Origin: a virus
DNA: 39,027 bases
Reading direction: 5' to 3' (one strand)
IMG/VR virus record: IMGVR_UViG_3300006802_000212
Span: 1 to 39,027 of that record
The position numbers were made by a program, and so were the translations under genes. Position 1 is the stretch's first letter. Each line of letters opens with the position of its first letter. Below the pieces are notes generated by a model. The model saw only the letters and a program-made list of their open reading frames with translations. It searched no databases and was not told the DNA's origin. Positions 36,907 to 39,027 of this stretch are shown here, piece after piece.

Positions 36907-39027
36907 TCAATCGTCTGTCCTTTTTTCCATTCTACTTTTTGCAGTATCAATAGCTGATTTAAGACCCTCTTTTGCCTTTATAACTTTAGGTCTGTTTTTA
37001 ATCTTTACTCCTCTAGGAGCATTTATCTTTCCGTAAGTATTTGTAACATCTTCTAATACATCTTTACGTAACCTCTTCGGTATACCTAATTGTTTAGTTT
37101 GATTTTCAAATGCCTCAGTAAATCTTTTGTTATATTCTTCTAAGTCAATTAAACCATCTTTATATAAACCTCTAATAGCATTATCATATGCCTCTACCTC
37201 AAAAGTATTAAGCTGCCTTTTTCTGCCCTCAAAGAAAAGTCTGGTAGCCGTTGATTCATTTAAAGTTTTAGTAGGTTGATAACTGTAGAACTTTCTTATA
37301 AATGGTGTCTGCTTTGGGTCCAAGCCATCGTAAGCTTTTCTATAAATCTTATCATATGTTTTAGGCTTACTTCTATCATCGATAGCATTCATTGTGTTTC
37401 TAAACATTGTATAAACACCAGCTAAACCTTGCCCCATAAAATAATCTAATTCTTCTGGTGATATATCCCAGCTAGTATCATTGTATGATAATCTGCCGTA
37501 CTTATCAATATTACCATTAGGTGTAAGACCGGGATTACCGGGAAAAGGAGCATTACTCACGATCCAACTTAAATCTCTTAAAAACTCTGGAGTTTCTGCA
37601 AAACTATTTTCAAAGTCACTAATTGTTGGGTCATATTTATAAGGTTCAATTGTTCTGCCTATTGCATCTTTATTTCTTACTAAATCTTGTGCAATCTGTA
37701 AAGGTAATGTAGGTAATCCACTTGCTGGTGAAAAGTTTGTAGCAAATAGGTCAAATATTCTTTCGGTCCAATAACCCATTGCAGCCTCTTCATTTTCTAA
37801 TAACTTTTTCTGTTCGTGTTTCCAGTCTGAAATAACGACACCTAAACCAGCAAACAAACCCCAACCGTATGCCATTCTTACTGGTATATGACCGGGACCA
37901 GTGGTAAAACTACCAGTGCCTTTATCAAACAATGGTTCGTCTTTTGCCTTATTAAAAAATATGTTTTTAAATTGAAAATAATGGTCTTTCTCCCAATCGC
38001 TTTTCTTTTCCCATTCTTCTTCATCGTGAGCTCTGGCAGCCTCTGCGGCCATATAGCCAGCTAACATCATACCAGTTGATAATGCCGTAGACTTACCCGG
38101 ATTGCTTTTAAATGTGTGACCGATTCTATATAGGTTATTTACACCAACCTTTGAAAACATATATGCGGCTTCCATTATAGGACCAAGCTCACCACTCTTG
38201 TTAAAATCTAATGTAACATCTCTGGCAGCAATAGCAGCAGTCTCTGCATCAATGCCCTCTTCTCTCATTGCTATATAAGTGGCCAATCTCATTTGACCCT
38301 CAAGAACTTCGTTACCTCTTCTAATCATTTCTAGGCCGCCCTCTACAATACCCTCACTTTGAGCCTTTGGACCTAGTTTTTGCATTCTTTTACTTAGTCT
38401 TTCAAACTTTGTTTTTACACCGTCAAAATCAAAGAAACTTATTTTACCACCATAAGCAATCATCTCTTCATACCATCTAAGTCCAGCAGTATCTGGTCTT
38501 TTATTTGGCTCATTAAAATTATATGCACCAATAGCACCAGCTGCCTTTGGTATGTTAAGCATTGCTTTGGCAGCAATCTTTGCACCGTTCTCTATACCTA
38601 AATTTGCCAGACCAGTTTGTAAATCAGATTGTGTGTTGCCAATAAAAAATTCTGGGTTATATGCAGTAATAAATTGTTTTCTAAAATTATTTACACTTAG
38701 CATCAATTGTGTTACAAACCCATTACCATATTTAGACATACTTCTAAATGACTTTACCAGAGATGGACTGTTTATAGTTACCACATATTCAATGCCGTTC
38801 TCTTTCATTAATATTTGATTGTCTTTCAGTTCACTAGAGAACACATACTTAGGGTCACCGAACTTGTTGTAATTTTTTGGTAAGTCTCTATCAATCTCCT
38901 CTATTTCAAATAGATTTTTCTTCTCTCCGTTTACATTTACAAATACATCTGTATTTCTGAGTACATTTAATAATCTGAGATTGACTTGATTAGTTTCTGC
39001 TCTAGTCATACCCATAAATAGATTTTG
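36907..39027 (-). CDS. Giant ejected virion protein, C-terminal 706 residues (continuation of 3843..1)
   Basis: This is the continuation, across the window ends, of the frame that starts at 3843. The four codons 39027-39016 link it without a stop, so the ATG at 39015 is internal. Residues about 1402-1556 of the joined protein carry AYNPEFFIGNTQSDL and later ARDVTLDFNKSGE, the signature pattern of the large polyvalent-protein-associated domain LPD38, common in phage proteins injected with DNA. A hydrophobic Ala/Met/Gly-rich stretch follows, then a polar tail rich in Lys and Arg ending at a TGA at 36907. Known for the family: LPD domains occur in multi-domain phage proteins thought to act inside the new host. 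Inferred here: ejection at infection, and possibly a trans-envelope conduit role like T7 gp16. Confidence 0.8.
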   Translation of the reverse strand, partial: QNLFMGMTRAETNQVNLRLLNVLRNTDVFVNVNGEKKNLFEIEEIDRDLPKNYNKFGDPKYVFSSELKDNQILMKENGIEYVVTINSPSLVKSFRSMSKYGNGFVTQLMLSVNNFRKQFITAYNPEFFIGNTQSDLQTGLANLGIENGAKIAAKAMLNIPKAAGAIGAYNFNEPNKRPDTAGLRWYEEMIAYGGKISFFDFDGVKTKFERLSKRMQKLGPKAQSEGIVEGGLEMIRRGNEVLEGQMRLATYIAMREEGIDAETAAIAARDVTLDFNKSGELGPIMEAAYMFSKVGVNNLYRIGHTFKSNPGKSTALSTGMMLAGYMAAEAARAHDEEEWEKKSDWEKDHYFQFKNIFFNKAKDEPLFDKGTGSFTTGPGHIPVRMAYGWGLFAGLGVVISDWKHEQKKLLENEEAAMGYWTERIFDLFATNFSPASGLPTLPLQIAQDLVRNKDAIGRTIEPYKYDPTISDFENSFAETPEFLRDLSWIVSNAPFPGNPGLTPNGNIDKYGRLSYNDTSWDISPEELDYFMGQGLAGVYTMFRNTMNAIDDRSKPKTYDKIYRKAYDGLDPKQTPFIRKFYSYQPTKTLNESTATRLFFEGRKRQLNTFEVEAYDNAIRGLYKDGLIDLEEYNKRFTEAFENQTKQLGIPKRLRKDVLEDVTNTYGKINAPRGVKIKNRPKVIKAKEGLKSAIDTAKSRMEKRTDD

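Overview
The window looks like one complete genome of a temperate, short-tailed (podovirus-like) Caudoviricetes phage, AT-rich and densely packed, probably circular or circularly permuted. The best evidence for completeness is a reading frame that leaves the left edge of the window (minus strand, 3843 down to 1) and re-enters in the same codon phase at the right edge (39027 down to 36907) with no stop. Joined, it encodes a single protein of about 1,987 residues. The structural gene order (large terminase, portal, scaffold, coat, tail adaptor, tail hub, ejection proteins, fibres, lysis) is P22/T7-like. A tyrosine integrase, an excisionase-like protein, a repressor and a tRNA-Leu-derived attachment site make it temperate. 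No DNA polymerase, primase, helicase or RNA polymerase gene is visible, so the phage must rely heavily on host replication and transcription. The host cannot be named from sequence alone. The protein families and base composition suggest an aquatic, probably marine, bacterium that uses Shine-Dalgarno sequences and has a tRNA-Leu(GAG).

Layout. (1) The late operon runs leftward from about 17.1 kb through 1 / 39,027 to 30.6 kb: TerL, small genes, portal, a small-terminase-like protein, scaffold, major capsid protein, adaptor, hub, further virion proteins, the giant ejection protein, fibre genes, two very basic proteins, membrane/coiled-coil proteins and an M15 endolysin. (2) 17.2-17.9 kb is a divergent non-coding control region with two 15-bp direct repeats 21 bp apart. 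(3) 17.8-23.9 kb runs rightward: a chain of small, mostly acidic or membrane proteins of unknown function, then the integrase and a small RHH-like protein. Almost every gene here is preceded by a copy of the same module, a variable-sequence but structure-conserved hairpin, a conserved AT-rich spacer and an AAAGAAAGGATAA ribosome-binding box. (4) 29.4-24.0 kb runs leftward: excisionase, Cas4/RecB-like nuclease, SSB, further PD-(D/E)XK nucleases, a replication initiator carrying an iteron-type origin inside its own gene, a MazG-like protein and zinc-ribbon proteins. (5) 29.5-30.6 kb holds a rightward repressor, the attP candidate and a strong terminator.

How it fits together. The repressor gene and the excisionase operon diverge from a shared 170-bp region. 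The excisionase promoter has a TGTTACAAT operator-like word between its -35 and -10 boxes, and the same word is in the tandem repeats of the 17.5 kb control region, so one repressor could govern both early transcription units. Integration would use the 5' half of a tRNA-Leu gene at 30.4 kb, well away from the integrase gene. The most unusual element is the 11-copy hairpin-RBS cassette array, plus one orphan copy next to attP. It resembles the start-associated repeats known from some mycobacteriophages and may be a shared post-transcriptional control and/or a recombination system for accessory genes.
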